In this document: positions 1 to 8,821 of the stretch, in pieces
Layout of the letters: every line of letters starts with the position of its first letter
Numbering within the stretch: position 1 is the stretch's first letter
Assembly (NCBI GenBank): GCA_902779395.1
Contig: CACZBK010000001.1
Location: 1 to 64,000 of the forward strand
From: an uncultured Lachnospiraceae bacterium
GTDB lineage: Bacteria > Bacillota > Clostridia > Lachnospirales > Lachnospiraceae
Direction of reading: 5' to 3'
DNA length: 64,000 nt
Translations under genes and position numbers: made by a program
Notes under the pieces: generated by a model
Told to the model about the DNA's origin: nothing
Database searches by the model: none
What the model saw: only the letters and a program-made list of their open reading frames with translations

Positions 1-101
1 CTATTCAGAAACTCCTTGATCAGCTGATTCAGCGCCGCAAGGGCCTCTTCATCTGCGTCAAATGCAGCCTTGTATACCGGAATAAGCACAACCGTTTTCA
101 T
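1..101 (-). CDS. N-terminal fragment of a probable glycosyltransferase, cut by window edge
   Basis: Only the first 33 codons are visible, starting at an ATG that overlaps the TGA of the upstream GT4 gene by four bases (ATGA). The peptide begins MKTVVLIPVYKAAFDADEEA. The opening pattern of a short beta strand ending in IPVYK is typical of GT2-like or DUF5672-like transferases, in which the N-terminal strand starts the nucleotide-binding fold. Position at the end of the polysaccharide operon supports a sugar transferase. The remainder lies left of the window, so family assignment is an inference from about 12 informative residues and the context. Confidence 0.55.
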   Translation of the reverse strand, partial: MKTVVLIPVYKAAFDADEEALAALNQLIKEFLN

Positions 102-1243
102 GCCGTGATCTCCTTATACAGCCCGTTGATGGTCATGACCATGTTCTCCCATGAAAAACGTTTTTCATCATCCTTGATATTCTCTTTAAATTCCAAAGCC
201 TTTTCTTCCGTAAAAAACCTTATTATAGCTGAAGCCAGGGCATCCTTATCCCCGGGAGGCACGATATAGCCTGTTTTATTATCGCGGACCGCCTCCGGCA
301 GCCCCCCCACATCCGTAGCTACCACAGGCAGACCGAAACCGAATGCTATCTGTACTATTCCCGACTGTGTAGCCGAGATATACGGACATATACAAAGATC
401 AGCTGCGGCAAAATAAGGTTCCACCTCAGCGTCGGGCACATAACCGTCCCTTATTATAAAATGATCCGCTGCATCCGAAGCCTCTATCAGCGACATATAT
501 TCTTCTTTACTGCTGCCGAAATCACCTACAACACAGATCTTAACATTACCAAGAGCTTTCGCGCACTCCGGTGCGGCTTCGATCAGATATTTAAGCCCTT
601 TATATTTACGTACCAGCCCGAAAAAAAGAAGGATCTTTTCATCCGGTCCGATACCAAGAGCGCTTCTCGCTTCGGCCCGGCTCATCCCCCTGAGGCGGAA
701 AGCATTGTATGTCGGATGCATATTTCTTCTATACGGCATACCCGGAAGCATTTCCTTAAGATCCGCTTCATCCTCTTTTGAGTGGACTATACACCCTGCT
801 GCTTTTTTCAGCGTGTTTTTGCTAAGCAGCCCATCCAGCGGAAACCGCTCATGAGGGAGCACATTATGACATATAAAGAATACCGGTATTTTCTTTAATT
901 TTGATAAGATCCCCTGATAACAGGGTGCAAAATACGGATGCCACCATTGTACTATCACCAGATCCGGCCGGAGGCTTTTTATCTCTTCAGCCGCTTTATT
1001 CCAGTTAAAAGGATCTGCCGTATTTATGATAAACCTTGTGTTTTTTATCTCAAAGGTCTTATTGGCATAGTCGCGCTGTTCCTTCTTGAAAAGTATCTTC
1101 GGATACTGCATTGAATACGATACGCACTCAACTTCATATTCCTGTTTTAATGCCTTTACCATCAGGCCCGTGTAATGGGATATCCCGCCTTTAAACGGAT
1201 ATACCGGACCTATCACTGCGATCCTGTTTAGCTCTTTAGCCAT
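98..1243 (-). CDS. GT4-family glycosyltransferase
   Basis: A 381-residue retaining GT-B glycosyltransferase, presumably cytosolic and acting on a lipid-linked sugar chain. The N-terminal Rossmann domain opens with IAVIGPVYPFKGGISHYTG, a glycine-rich acceptor-side loop. The C-terminal GT4 domain carries LLFFGLVRKYKGLKYLIEA and the nucleotide-sugar site GFGLPVVATDVGGLPEAV. An upstream in-frame ATG would add 11 residues (to 1276), but the ATG at 1243 has an AGAGG about nine bases upstream and the N-terminus then fits the family. The gene overlaps the previous gene by eight bases and the next by four, so translation is probably coupled. Sugar specificity cannot be read from the sequence. Confidence 0.88.
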   Translation of the reverse strand: MAKELNRIAVIGPVYPFKGGISHYTGLMVKALKQEYEVECVSYSMQYPKILFKKEQRDYANKTFEIKNTRFIINTADPFNWNKAAEEIKSLRPDLVIVQWWHPYFAPCYQGILSKLKKIPVFFICHNVLPHERFPLDGLLSKNTLKKAAGCIVHSKEDEADLKEMLPGMPYRRNMHPTYNAFRLRGMSRAEARSALGIGPDEKILLFFGLVRKYKGLKYLIEAAPECAKALGNVKICVVGDFGSSKEEYMSLIEASDAADHFIIRDGYVPDAEVEPYFAAADLCICPYISATQSGIVQIAFGFGLPVVATDVGGLPEAVRDNKTGYIVPPGDKDALASAIIRFFTEEKALEFKENIKDDEKRFSWENMVMTINGLYKEITA

Positions 1244-2351
1244 ATATGCACCTCTTGGCATATTCCAGCCACTCATCGGTGATCTTTACGGTATTGGCTA
1301 TATCCCTTATCTTTTTTGCTTCCTCTCCGACCCGGTCTGCTTCATCGGGATATTCTGCCATCTTAGACATTGCCGCAGCCAGCTCTTTCGGATTACCCGC
1401 TTCTGCAAGAAGACCGTTTTCCCCGTCTTTTATAAGCGCTGCCGGCCCACCGCTGGGACAATCCGTAGCAATTACAGGAAGACCTAAAGCCATTGCCTCC
1501 ATAAGTGCATTGGGCAGACCCTCATACTTGGAAGAAAGAACATATGCCGTTACATCCTTTATACACTCGGCAACATTGCTCCTGCTTCCCATAAACAGGA
1601 TCTTTTCATCCAGTCCATGACCATGTACATACTCAGCGACCTGCAGCCGGCTGTTATCTCCGCTGTCACCTCCGTATATCTCCAATGAATAGTCTTCATG
1701 TTTTTCAAGAAACATCTCAAAAGCTTTTACCATAGTCATATAATCCTTGGCATCATGAAAACGTCCGACTGCGGCATAGACTTTTCTGCGCTCTTTGGAA
1801 CGTCCGGTCTTTAAATACTTTTCACTGATGGGATTCAATATGACTGCCGCTTTATCCGCTATCTCACCGGGAAAGAAATCCCTGGCACCGGATGTCTGAA
1901 ATACTGCACCGGCAGCCTTCCTGTAAAGACGGCTGCTCAGGATCTTCTGCTTTTTTGATGCATAATCAACCCTGGGATCGCTCCTTACCGAAATGATCAC
2001 GGGTATCTTTAAAGGAGCTGCCGCCATTATCGCCCTGTAATTGGCAGTCTGCATAAAAGCATAAACAACATCCGGCTTTTCCTTTGCCAGACAGTTTCTT
2101 AATTTCCTGATCCGAAGGTCCATGCGCTGAAGCTTATTCTTTTTACTTTCATTATCCGAAAGACCAACATCGATACGTTTAACTCCGTCCGGAAGAGGAT
2201 ATTCTTCGTTCTCCTCCGCCAGAGTTGCTATCACCACTTTGATCCCGCGCTTTACCATCTCGGAAGCAAGCGTGGTAACAACCCGCTCTGCACCGCCTTT
2301 TCCAAGGCTGTAAATATGGAATAATACCTTATCGATCTTTCCCATACTCAT
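1236..2351 (-). CDS. GT4-family glycosyltransferase
   Basis: About 371 residues of the GT-B, GT4 type. The N-terminal glycine motif is SLGKGGAERVVTTLASEM, found in many O-antigen, capsule and teichuronic acid transferases. The C-terminal domain has VGRFHDAKDYMTMVKAF and the E-x7-E type donor site EGLPNALMEAMALGLPVIAT. The start was set at the ATG at 2351 because GAGGAG lies seven bases upstream. An ATG five codons earlier overlaps that Shine-Dalgarno sequence itself. The gene overlaps the upstream GT4 by 23 bases and the downstream GT4 by eight. Donor and acceptor are unknown. Confidence 0.88.
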   Translation of the reverse strand: MSMGKIDKVLFHIYSLGKGGAERVVTTLASEMVKRGIKVVIATLAEENEEYPLPDGVKRIDVGLSDNESKKNKLQRMDLRIRKLRNCLAKEKPDVVYAFMQTANYRAIMAAAPLKIPVIISVRSDPRVDYASKKQKILSSRLYRKAAGAVFQTSGARDFFPGEIADKAAVILNPISEKYLKTGRSKERRKVYAAVGRFHDAKDYMTMVKAFEMFLEKHEDYSLEIYGGDSGDNSRLQVAEYVHGHGLDEKILFMGSRSNVAECIKDVTAYVLSSKYEGLPNALMEAMALGLPVIATDCPSGGPAALIKDGENGLLAEAGNPKELAAAMSKMAEYPDEADRVGEEAKKIRDIANTVKITDEWLEYAKRCIYG

Positions 2352-3483
2352 AAAGAAGCTCCTCATACATACGTTCCAGATCTTTAACCTGGCGTTTTAC
2401 ATCAAAGCCTGCTTCCATCATCATATCGCAGTACTTATACATAGCGGATCTGTCTTTTAAAGGATAACGGTCTGACATTTCCAAAGCTGTCTGAGCCCAT
2501 TCCTCCGCACTCTTTTCAAGCGGCAGATACTTGAGCAAAGGTGTGATATCCACATCCCGGGTAACCTTATCGGATACCACGCAGGCAAGGCCTGCGCACT
2601 GTGCCTCGACAAGCGTCCCCGGCAATCCTTCATAAAATGACGGAAAGACGAGCACATCCATGGCCTGATAATATCCCGCCGTATCCTTCTGCATACCCGC
2701 GAGTATTACCTTATCCGTAAGATCCATATCACGGATAAGGGCTTCTATCCTTGGTCTGTCTTCTCCGTCTCCGACTATAAGCAGTCTGGCATCAGTTTTT
2801 TTCTTAAGTATCCCTGAAAAAACCTTAAGCAGAAACTCATGATTCTTAGCATAATGAAAACGGCCCACATGCCCCACAACGAAAGCACTGTCAAGACCAA
2901 GCTCCTTTCGCAATGCGATACCGCTCTTTATATGCTCCTCATCCGGAACAAATCTGTCTGCCTTTATCGCATTGGGAATTATACGTACATCTTTCACATG
3001 GGCACTCCCGAATACTGCAGCCGCAGCCTCCCTGGAACATGCAAGACATACATCAGCTTTCTCAAATAATCCCCGCCGGGTACGCTTCTTAAGCCAGCCG
3101 GCTATGCCCGGCTCCACACCTGCGCTCCTTGCATGTGCAATGGTAACCGGGATGCCTGCTGCCTTTGCAGCCGGCAGGTATAGTGCAGCAGTATTTGTGC
3201 TGTGTCCCTGTACGATATCTATTTCGGGATGTGCAGCAAAAAAAGCCTTCATTTCGCTTAAATACCGCCCTTTGTTATATACTTTGTATTTTACGGTACG
3301 GTAAATATTGCAGCCAAGGCTCCTCACTTCTTCCTCATACTGTCCCGGCGGTTCATTTAACAGAAAATCATATCTGAACCTGTCCTTATCCAGTACCCTC
3401 AGTATATCCATGATGCGGCTTTCTGCACCGCCTATGGACATACCTCCTATGACCTGCAGTACCACTATCCTGCCATCCGTCAT
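2329..3483 (-). CDS. GT4-family glycosyltransferase (capsule/EPS type)
   Basis: A 384-residue GT4 enzyme. The N-terminus VLQVIGGMSIGGAESRIMDI is a strong signature of the EpsF/CapM-like subgroup. The donor-binding part shows VGHVGRFHYAKNHEFLLKVF and PSFYEGLPGTLVEAQCAGLACV. It is expected to be a cytosolic, membrane-associated transferase extending an undecaprenyl-linked oligosaccharide. The Shine-Dalgarno is weak (GGCGG). The ten-base gap to the upstream DUF2334 gene and the 23-base overlap with the next transferase make it an internal operon gene. Three consecutive GT4 genes suggest at least three added residues in the repeat unit. Confidence 0.88.
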   Translation of the reverse strand: MTDGRIVVLQVIGGMSIGGAESRIMDILRVLDKDRFRYDFLLNEPPGQYEEEVRSLGCNIYRTVKYKVYNKGRYLSEMKAFFAAHPEIDIVQGHSTNTAALYLPAAKAAGIPVTIAHARSAGVEPGIAGWLKKRTRRGLFEKADVCLACSREAAAAVFGSAHVKDVRIIPNAIKADRFVPDEEHIKSGIALRKELGLDSAFVVGHVGRFHYAKNHEFLLKVFSGILKKKTDARLLIVGDGEDRPRIEALIRDMDLTDKVILAGMQKDTAGYYQAMDVLVFPSFYEGLPGTLVEAQCAGLACVVSDKVTRDVDITPLLKYLPLEKSAEEWAQTALEMSDRYPLKDRSAMYKYCDMMMEAGFDVKRQVKDLERMYEELLYEYGKDR

Positions 3484-3493
3484 AACGCACCGC

Positions 3494-4252
3494 CTATAAG
3501 AACTTTCCGGCGTAGTGTTTTGCCGTTGCCATAAATAATTCTATCGTATCACCTGCCCTGTTTCTCTTCATAGCAGGTATCTTAAGCATCTCATCATAGT
3601 CACAGAAACGTTCACGCATATCTTCAAAAAGATTTTCGTATTCCTCAAAATCCTTTTCTTCCATCATCGCAGGGTGGACCACAAAAGTAGTTATGCCGTC
3701 TTTTCCTTTAAGCTCCCTGCTCCTTAAATATGATATAGGCAGAAATGTAAATGACAGCCTTTCAAAAGGTTCTTTACCATAGCCGTCGGTTATATACTTA
3801 AAACCGCATCTCTTAAGGGCTCTTAAGGTATTTTTATCAAAGCTGTGTCCCGGAGCCATGAAAATATCCGTTTCGACCCCCAGTTCCTTCAGACATTCCA
3901 CTCCATGCCTGACCATATCAAGCTGTTCATGCACGTTAACACCGGCAAACTCGGAAAAATCGTTCATCGGAAACAGTCCGCCCGATTTAGTGGTATAAAC
4001 ATGATAAACACCATGCATTGCCATGACCCAGCCTTTGTCTTTCAGTGACCTCAGCCAGGCTGCATATATGTTCCGATCGTCAAAATCCTTATTTCTGCCC
4101 TCCCCTGCATCAAGAGCCGTATCCCTGTTATCCGGAATAAGCCCTATCAAAGGTCTGATCCCGTACTTATCCAGTAACCCTGCAAAACGCGAAAAAGCCT
4201 CCCAGTCCATGGCAGGACATACGTCATCTATGCGTATGGTTATCTGTCTCAC
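3494..4252 (-). CDS. DUF2334 / NodB-like polysaccharide deacetylase family protein
   Basis: 252 residues with a deformed (beta/alpha)7 barrel of the polysaccharide deacetylase superfamily. The visible metal and catalytic motifs are RIDDVCP near residue 7 (the Asp pair), MHGVYH near 109-114 (metal His residues) and MAPGHSFD near 146-153. These are the motif 1-3 equivalents used by NodB-type N- or O-deacetylases. There is no signal peptide, so unlike most peptidoglycan deacetylases it would act in the cytosol, perhaps on a lipid-linked sugar or sugar nucleotide. It overlaps the upstream epimerase by four bases (ATGA). The substrate is unknown and true deacetylase activity is inferred. Confidence 0.75.
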   Translation of the reverse strand: MRQITIRIDDVCPAMDWEAFSRFAGLLDKYGIRPLIGLIPDNRDTALDAGEGRNKDFDDRNIYAAWLRSLKDKGWVMAMHGVYHVYTTKSGGLFPMNDFSEFAGVNVHEQLDMVRHGVECLKELGVETDIFMAPGHSFDKNTLRALKRCGFKYITDGYGKEPFERLSFTFLPISYLRSRELKGKDGITTFVVHPAMMEEKDFEEYENLFEDMRERFCDYDEMLKIPAMKRNRAGDTIELFMATAKHYAGKFL

Positions 4253-5226
4253 TTAAGATTCTCCTTATACCATTCTATTGCCAGCCTGATCCCCTTCGAA
4301 AAATCATATTCCGGATCATAGTTAAGAAGCCTTCTGGCTTTGGAAATATCTGCATTGGAATGTTTGATATCTCCGGGCCTGTCCGGTCCGAAGACAGGTT
4401 TTACATCCACACCCAGAGCCTTGCATAATGCATCATATATATCAATAAGATACTCTCTGCCGCCATACGCGATATTATATGCCTGTCCCGCTGCTTCCTC
4501 ACCCGCAAGGCAGGCTTTAAGATTTGCCTCTATAACATTATCAACGTAGGTAAAATCCCTGGACTGTTTTCCGTCACCGTTAATGGTAGGTACTTCACCA
4601 TGGAGCAGCTGCCTTATAAAGCGCGGTATCACGGCTGCATATGCCCCGTCAGGATCCTGTCTGCGTCCGAAAACGTTAAAGTACCTGAGACCATAGGTAT
4701 TTAAACCGTACAGTCTGAAATACAGCTTTCCGTACTCTTCACAGGCACGTTTTGTAAGCGCATAGGGGGATAAGAGGTTACCTTCCTGCCCCTCTACCTT
4801 GGGTAATACCGGATGATCCCCATATACCGAAGAAGAGGAGGCATAGACAAAGCGCTTTACTTTATTCTGCCTTGCCGCCTCCATCATATTAAGTGTTCCT
4901 CTTATATTATTCTCTTCATAAAACAGGGGCATCTCTATGCTTCTGGGAACACTTCCCCAGGCCGCCTGATTCAGCACATAATCCACACCCTCACATGCCT
5001 TCATACAGGTATCAAGATCCTTGATATCGCCTTTTATGAATTCATAAGAGCTGCGGTCTTTTAAAAAGTCCACATTGCTCTGTTTTCCTGTTGAAAGATC
5101 ATCAAGACAGCGCACTTTATATCCCAGATCCAGTATGGCTTCACAGAGATTCGAACCTATAAACCCCGCTCCGCCTGTTACTAAAAAACTGCTGCCTTCC
5201 GGGAAAACCAGATCCTTATATCCCAT
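4249..5226 (-). CDS. tviC: UDP-N-acetylhexosamine 4-epimerase, WbpP/TviC type
   Basis: A 325-residue extended short-chain dehydrogenase that interconverts gluco and galacto forms of UDP-GlcNAc or UDP-GlcNAcA using bound NAD. Visible are the Rossmann loop GGAGFIGSNL, the active site SSSSVYGDHPVLPK followed by YALTK, and RYFNVFGRRQDPDGAYAAVI, which is characteristic of the WbpP/TviC subgroup rather than GalE. The ATG at 5226 was preferred over one 12 codons earlier because AAGGAG lies six bases upstream. It sits just downstream of a TviB-like dehydrogenase. Together they are predicted to make UDP-GalNAcA, as in Vi antigen and Pseudomonas O6 synthesis. The order of the two steps cannot be decided here. 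Confidence 0.82.
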   Translation of the reverse strand: MGYKDLVFPEGSSFLVTGGAGFIGSNLCEAILDLGYKVRCLDDLSTGKQSNVDFLKDRSSYEFIKGDIKDLDTCMKACEGVDYVLNQAAWGSVPRSIEMPLFYEENNIRGTLNMMEAARQNKVKRFVYASSSSVYGDHPVLPKVEGQEGNLLSPYALTKRACEEYGKLYFRLYGLNTYGLRYFNVFGRRQDPDGAYAAVIPRFIRQLLHGEVPTINGDGKQSRDFTYVDNVIEANLKACLAGEEAAGQAYNIAYGGREYLIDIYDALCKALGVDVKPVFGPDRPGDIKHSNADISKARRLLNYDPEYDFSKGIRLAIEWYKENLK

Positions 5227-5286
5227 ATACATCTCCTTCATATCCTTCTTAAATAAATGCATTTAATACGGAAGGATCATTGTTTG

Positions 5287-6606
5287 TTATAATCTCCAAT
5301 AAAGATAATCATCCTTATCTTCATAATCACTGCGTTTAAGCACACCCTTAAGATCCATAAGCACCTTTAACCTGTTAGCTTTATTAAAGAAGGCATTTAT
5401 GGTCTTGCTGTCAAGTTCATTAAATTCATTGTGTGCCACGGCTATCACAACCGCATCCATATCCTTAACATCGTCCATACTGCCAAAGCTTATACCGTAT
5501 AAACGCTCAGCTTCTTTAGCATCCGCTGCAGGATCCACCACCAGGGGCTTTATGCCGTATTCACCCAGTTCATTTACTATATCTATCACTTTTGTGTTTC
5601 TGGTATCGGGGCAATTCTCCTTAAAGGTAAATCCAAGTATAGCCACCTTTGCATTTTTAACGGCTATATCCGCCTTTATAAGATCCTTGACCAGACTCTC
5701 CGCAACGTAACGACCCATATCATCATTGATCCTGCGTCCCGAAAGGATTATCTGTGAATGGTATCCCAGCTCTTCCGCCTTATATGTCAGATAGTAAGGA
5801 TCCACGCCTATGCAGTGTCCTCCAACAAGCCCGGGGTAAAATCTGAGAAAATTCCACTTGGTCCCGGCCGCTTCAAGAACCGCCCGCGTATCTATTCCCA
5901 TACGATGGAATATCATCGAAAGCTCATTCATAAAAGCTATGTTTATGTCTCGCTGGCTGTTTTCTATTACCTTTGCAGCCTCTGCGACCCTGATCGATTC
6001 TGCACGGTAAACACCTGCTTCCACCACCAGCTCATATACCTTTGCCACCGTATCGAGAGTTTCTTCATCCATGCCCGATACTATTTTCGTGATCGTTTCA
6101 AGACGATGTACCTTATCCCCGGGATTGATACGCTCGGGCGAATATCCTATCTTAAAATCCGTACCGCATTTAAGTCCCGACTCTTTCTCAAGTATCGGAA
6201 CACAAACATCTTCTGTCACTCCCGGATATACCGTGGATTCAAATACCACGATGCTTCCCCTGGTAAGATTTCTTCCAAGGATACGGCTGGCTCCTTCTAC
6301 CGGTGTCAGATCCGGTGTATGATCGGGATTTACGGGTGTTGGAACCGCCACTATATGAAAACGTGCCTCCTTCAAACGGCTTTCATCAGCCGTAAATTCC
6401 ACTTTAGTATTCTTTATCACTTCATCCCCCACCTCTTTTGTAGGGTCTGTTCCGCCCTTATACAGAGCGATCTTTTCTTTGTTAAGATCAAAGCCGATAA
6501 CATCCGTTTTTTTTGCAAAAGCAACTGCTATCGGCATTCCCACATAGCCAAGCCCAACCAGGGACAGCTTTTCTTTTTTACTAATCAGATCTTCATATAA
6601 ACCCAT
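5287..6606 (-). CDS. tviB: UDP-N-acetylhexosamine 6-dehydrogenase, TviB/WbpO type
   Basis: A 439-residue nucleotide-sugar dehydrogenase that oxidises C6 of a UDP-HexNAc to the uronic acid in two NAD-dependent steps. The NAD loop is [16 protein letters not shown] near residues 15-30. The catalytic Cys region is [20 protein letters not shown] near residues 262-281. C-terminal [18 protein letters not shown] is the UDP-binding domain. The motif set matches the TviB/WbpO branch (UDP-GlcNAc or UDP-GalNAc) better than UDP-glucose dehydrogenase, since HYHSQ-like and [14 protein letters not shown] stretches are present. Length is typical. A 60-base gap separates it from the epimerase and 49 bases from the GT2 gene, the largest gaps in this operon. 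Confidence 0.85.
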   Translation of the reverse strand: MGLYEDLISKKEKLSLVGLGYVGMPIAVAFAKKTDVIGFDLNKEKIALYKGGTDPTKEVGDEVIKNTKVEFTADESRLKEARFHIVAVPTPVNPDHTPDLTPVEGASRILGRNLTRGSIVVFESTVYPGVTEDVCVPILEKESGLKCGTDFKIGYSPERINPGDKVHRLETITKIVSGMDEETLDTVAKVYELVVEAGVYRAESIRVAEAAKVIENSQRDINIAFMNELSMIFHRMGIDTRAVLEAAGTKWNFLRFYPGLVGGHCIGVDPYYLTYKAEELGYHSQIILSGRRINDDMGRYVAESLVKDLIKADIAVKNAKVAILGFTFKENCPDTRNTKVIDIVNELGEYGIKPLVVDPAADAKEAERLYGISFGSMDDVKDMDAVVIAVAHNEFNELDSKTINAFFNKANRLKVLMDLKGVLKRSDYEDKDDYLYWRL

Positions 6607-6655
6607 TTATACAAGCCTCACCTTTCACTGTCACATAAGCTGTGACAATGTATTT

Positions 6656-7372
6656 TTACTTATCAAAAAAATTATATCTGATGATACAATAGATAGCCCT
6701 GATCGCATCTTTCCAGCCTATCTTTTTACCCTGTTCGAAGGTTCTCGGATGATATGATATAGGTATCTCATATATCCTGCATTTTTTCCTGGCGATCTTG
6801 GCCGTTACCTCAGGTTCAAAACCAAAGCGGTTTTCTTTGAGAGTTATGGACTGGATCACCTCTCTCTTAAACATCTTATAACAGGTTTCCATATCCGTAA
6901 GAGACAGATCGGAACAGATATTGGATACCATAGTAAGGAATTTATTTCCGAACTCATGATAAAACCCGTCAACACGGAATTTATTGCTGCGCAGATACCT
7001 TGATCCGTATACCACATCCGCATCGGCATTTCCTGAGATAAAAGGCTCTGTGAGTTTGTCGAATTCATTCGGATCATACTCAAGATCCGCATCCTGCACT
7101 ATCACAAGGTCACCCGTTGCGGCAGCAAACCCATGACGCAGAGCAGCCCCCTTGCCCATATTGTGTTTATGAAAAAGGAGTATGTCTATCTTATCCTTAA
7201 GCTTTCCCTTCAGAAGATCCCTGGTACCGTCCTTCGACCCGTCATCCACAACTACTATCTGTGTTTTGAGGCCGCACGCACGTACCCTGTCAATAACAGT
7301 TTCTATTGTATCAACCTCGTCATAACATGGGATGATGACCGAAAGAATAAGCTTTTCCTTAGTCAGACTCAT
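6656..7372 (-). CDS. GT2-family glycosyltransferase, dolichyl-phosphate-mannose-synthase-like
   Basis: A 238-residue GT-A fold enzyme. It opens LILSVIIPCYDEVDTIETVI and has VVVDDGSKDGTRDLL and VIVQDADLEYDPNEF, the DxD-type metal and nucleotide-sugar site. The C-terminus has RFGFEPEVTAKI and the region around EIPISYHPR seen in DPM1-like polyprenyl-phosphate glycosyltransferases. No transmembrane helix is evident. It probably makes a polyprenyl-phosphate sugar or transfers a sugar to the lipid-linked intermediate. It overlaps the neighbouring GT2 gene by 14 bases. GT-C-type membrane enzymes, candidates for which lie in the same operon, use such polyprenyl-linked donors. Confidence 0.85.
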   Translation of the reverse strand: MSLTKEKLILSVIIPCYDEVDTIETVIDRVRACGLKTQIVVVDDGSKDGTRDLLKGKLKDKIDILLFHKHNMGKGAALRHGFAAATGDLVIVQDADLEYDPNEFDKLTEPFISGNADADVVYGSRYLRSNKFRVDGFYHEFGNKFLTMVSNICSDLSLTDMETCYKMFKREVIQSITLKENRFGFEPEVTAKIARKKCRIYEIPISYHPRTFEQGKKIGWKDAIRAIYCIIRYNFFDK

Positions 7373-8306
7373 TTCCGTTCCCCCTTTTATATATTTCCTT
7401 GATTATATATTGCGGTGAATTATTAAGACTTATATATATACGCCCCACATACTCTCCTATGAGGCCAAGCATTATCATAATAAGCCCGCCGAAGATTATC
7501 AATACGGCCATTAAAGAGGCAAACCCCTGCACACGATCCGGCAGGATAAAGTGTTGTATCACTATGACTATCCCATATATAAAACCCGCAATTGCGGCAA
7601 ATACCCCTATCACGGTAGCTATTCTCAAAGGTTTTACCGAAAAAGATGTAAAACCGTTCATCCAAAGACCAAGGAGTTTCTTCAGCGTATAACCCGAGGC
7701 ACCTGTCTCACGCGCTCTGTGATCAACATCAACATTAACAATATTATCCGTCGCCCGAAGTACCAGACCTATCACATAAGGATAGCTGTTCTCATAGCGT
7801 ATCATATCATTCACGATATACCGCTTTGCCGCAAAATAGCTGGATACCTGTAATGTTTTGGGCTTACCAAGCATAAAACGTGCCATCATCTCATTTACAT
7901 GAGACCCGAAATTTCTGAATGCGGAATGCTTTTTATGATCATAACGGGCATAAGCCACATCTGCTCCTTCGTTTAATGCATTAAGCAGACGATCCGCCTG
8001 ATCTGCAGGTGTCTGACCGTCGTCATCAAGACACACCACTATTTCTCCTTTAGTCTGGCGAAGCCCTGCCATAAGAGCTGAATGCTGTCCAAAATTTCTT
8101 GCAAAATCTATAACCGTAATGCGCTCATCTTTTGCTGCCAGCTCTTTAAGAACATTTAAAGTACCATCCGGCGAGCAGTCATTCACCAGGACAAGTTCCC
8201 ATTCATAATCCGGCAATGTAGCCATTTTATCCCTTATCTCCGAAACGACCGCTTCTATTGTCTGTTCCGAACGGTAACAGGGTATCACAAAACTAAGCAG
8301 CTGCAT
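7359..8306 (-). CDS. Membrane GT2 glycosyltransferase, GtrB/ArnC-like
   Basis: About 315 residues. The N-terminal GT-A domain has LLSFVIPCYRSEQTIEAVV, LVNDCSPDGT and CLDDDGQTPADQ (metal site), with ARNFGQHSALMAGLRQTKG, a hallmark of bactoprenol-phosphate glucosyltransferase GtrB and ArnC. Two transmembrane helices follow near residues 230-250 and 262-285, ending NSPQYIIKE. Such enzymes charge undecaprenyl phosphate with one sugar, which a GtrA-type protein then flips; a GtrA domain is encoded in the same operon at 14.5 kb. The ATG at 8306 shares one base with the TGA of the upstream GNAT (TGATG). An alternative TTG lies one codon upstream. Confidence 0.85.
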   Translation of the reverse strand: MQLLSFVIPCYRSEQTIEAVVSEIRDKMATLPDYEWELVLVNDCSPDGTLNVLKELAAKDERITVIDFARNFGQHSALMAGLRQTKGEIVVCLDDDGQTPADQADRLLNALNEGADVAYARYDHKKHSAFRNFGSHVNEMMARFMLGKPKTLQVSSYFAAKRYIVNDMIRYENSYPYVIGLVLRATDNIVNVDVDHRARETGASGYTLKKLLGLWMNGFTSFSVKPLRIATVIGVFAAIAGFIYGIVIVIQHFILPDRVQGFASLMAVLIIFGGLIMIMLGLIGEYVGRIYISLNNSPQYIIKEIYKRGNGNESD

Positions 8307-8821
8307 CAAAATTCAAGCTCCATATATAAAATCTTTTTGTTCACACCTTCATGATCAAATATAACTGTATGCCCTGTTTTCAGCTTAAAGCCTCTGCTCA
8401 GATACAGTCTATATGCCACATCATTATCATCTATGACCCTCAGACTCACACTCTTAAGCTTCATGTCATCACGGGCATGCTTAAGACTTAAGTCCAGCAC
8501 TTCTCTTCCGTACCCTTTTCCAAGCTCATCCTTATCCCCGATAAATATACCGAATTCAGCCGTATGTTCTTCCCTGTTGATATGCTGAAAATACTGGCTT
8601 CCTATTCCACGGCCGCTTTCCTTGACAACGATAACATACTGTTCTACAGTGCCTGCAGCGACCTGCTCTCTGAGCCATTTTTTATGCATTTCCTCCGTCA
8701 GCGGTTCTCTGATGATGAAATGCTCCATAACATGCCGCGAATTTCTCCAGCGTAATATATCTTCGGTATCTTCCACAGTTATGGGACGCAGGATGATCCT
8801 GTCACCTTCCAGTATATCCAT
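8306..8821 (-). CDS. GNAT N-acetyltransferase (RimJ/PseH-like)
   Basis: A 171-residue acetyl-CoA-dependent N-acetyltransferase. It begins MDILEGDRIILRPITVEDTE, then WRNSRHVMEHF. The acetyl-CoA pyrophosphate loop region reads GKGYGREVLDLSLKHA near 120-135, followed by VIDDNDVAYRLYLSRGF, the usual C-terminal CoA-binding strand. In a polysaccharide operon that also encodes a sugar aminotransferase, acetylation of a 4-amino-sugar nucleotide is the likely role, as for PseH or WecD; the substrate is not shown. The start is ATG (TGATG overlap with the preceding stop) or a GTG one codon earlier. Start and stop overlaps on both sides imply coupling. Confidence 0.82.
   Translation of the reverse strand: MDILEGDRIILRPITVEDTEDILRWRNSRHVMEHFIIREPLTEEMHKKWLREQVAAGTVEQYVIVVKESGRGIGSQYFQHINREEHTAEFGIFIGDKDELGKGYGREVLDLSLKHARDDMKLKSVSLRVIDDNDVAYRLYLSRGFKLKTGHTVIFDHEGVNKKILYMELEF

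Noticed and set aside
5758-6600. Long open frame of 280 codons opposite tviB
   Set aside because: Antisense shadow of a gene with complete family motifs; no ribosome binding site and unlikely composition.
6629-6647. TGTCAC-N7-GTGACA inverted repeat between tviB and the GT2 gene as a terminator
   Set aside because: Short stem and no T run on either strand; genes on both sides belong to one operon.
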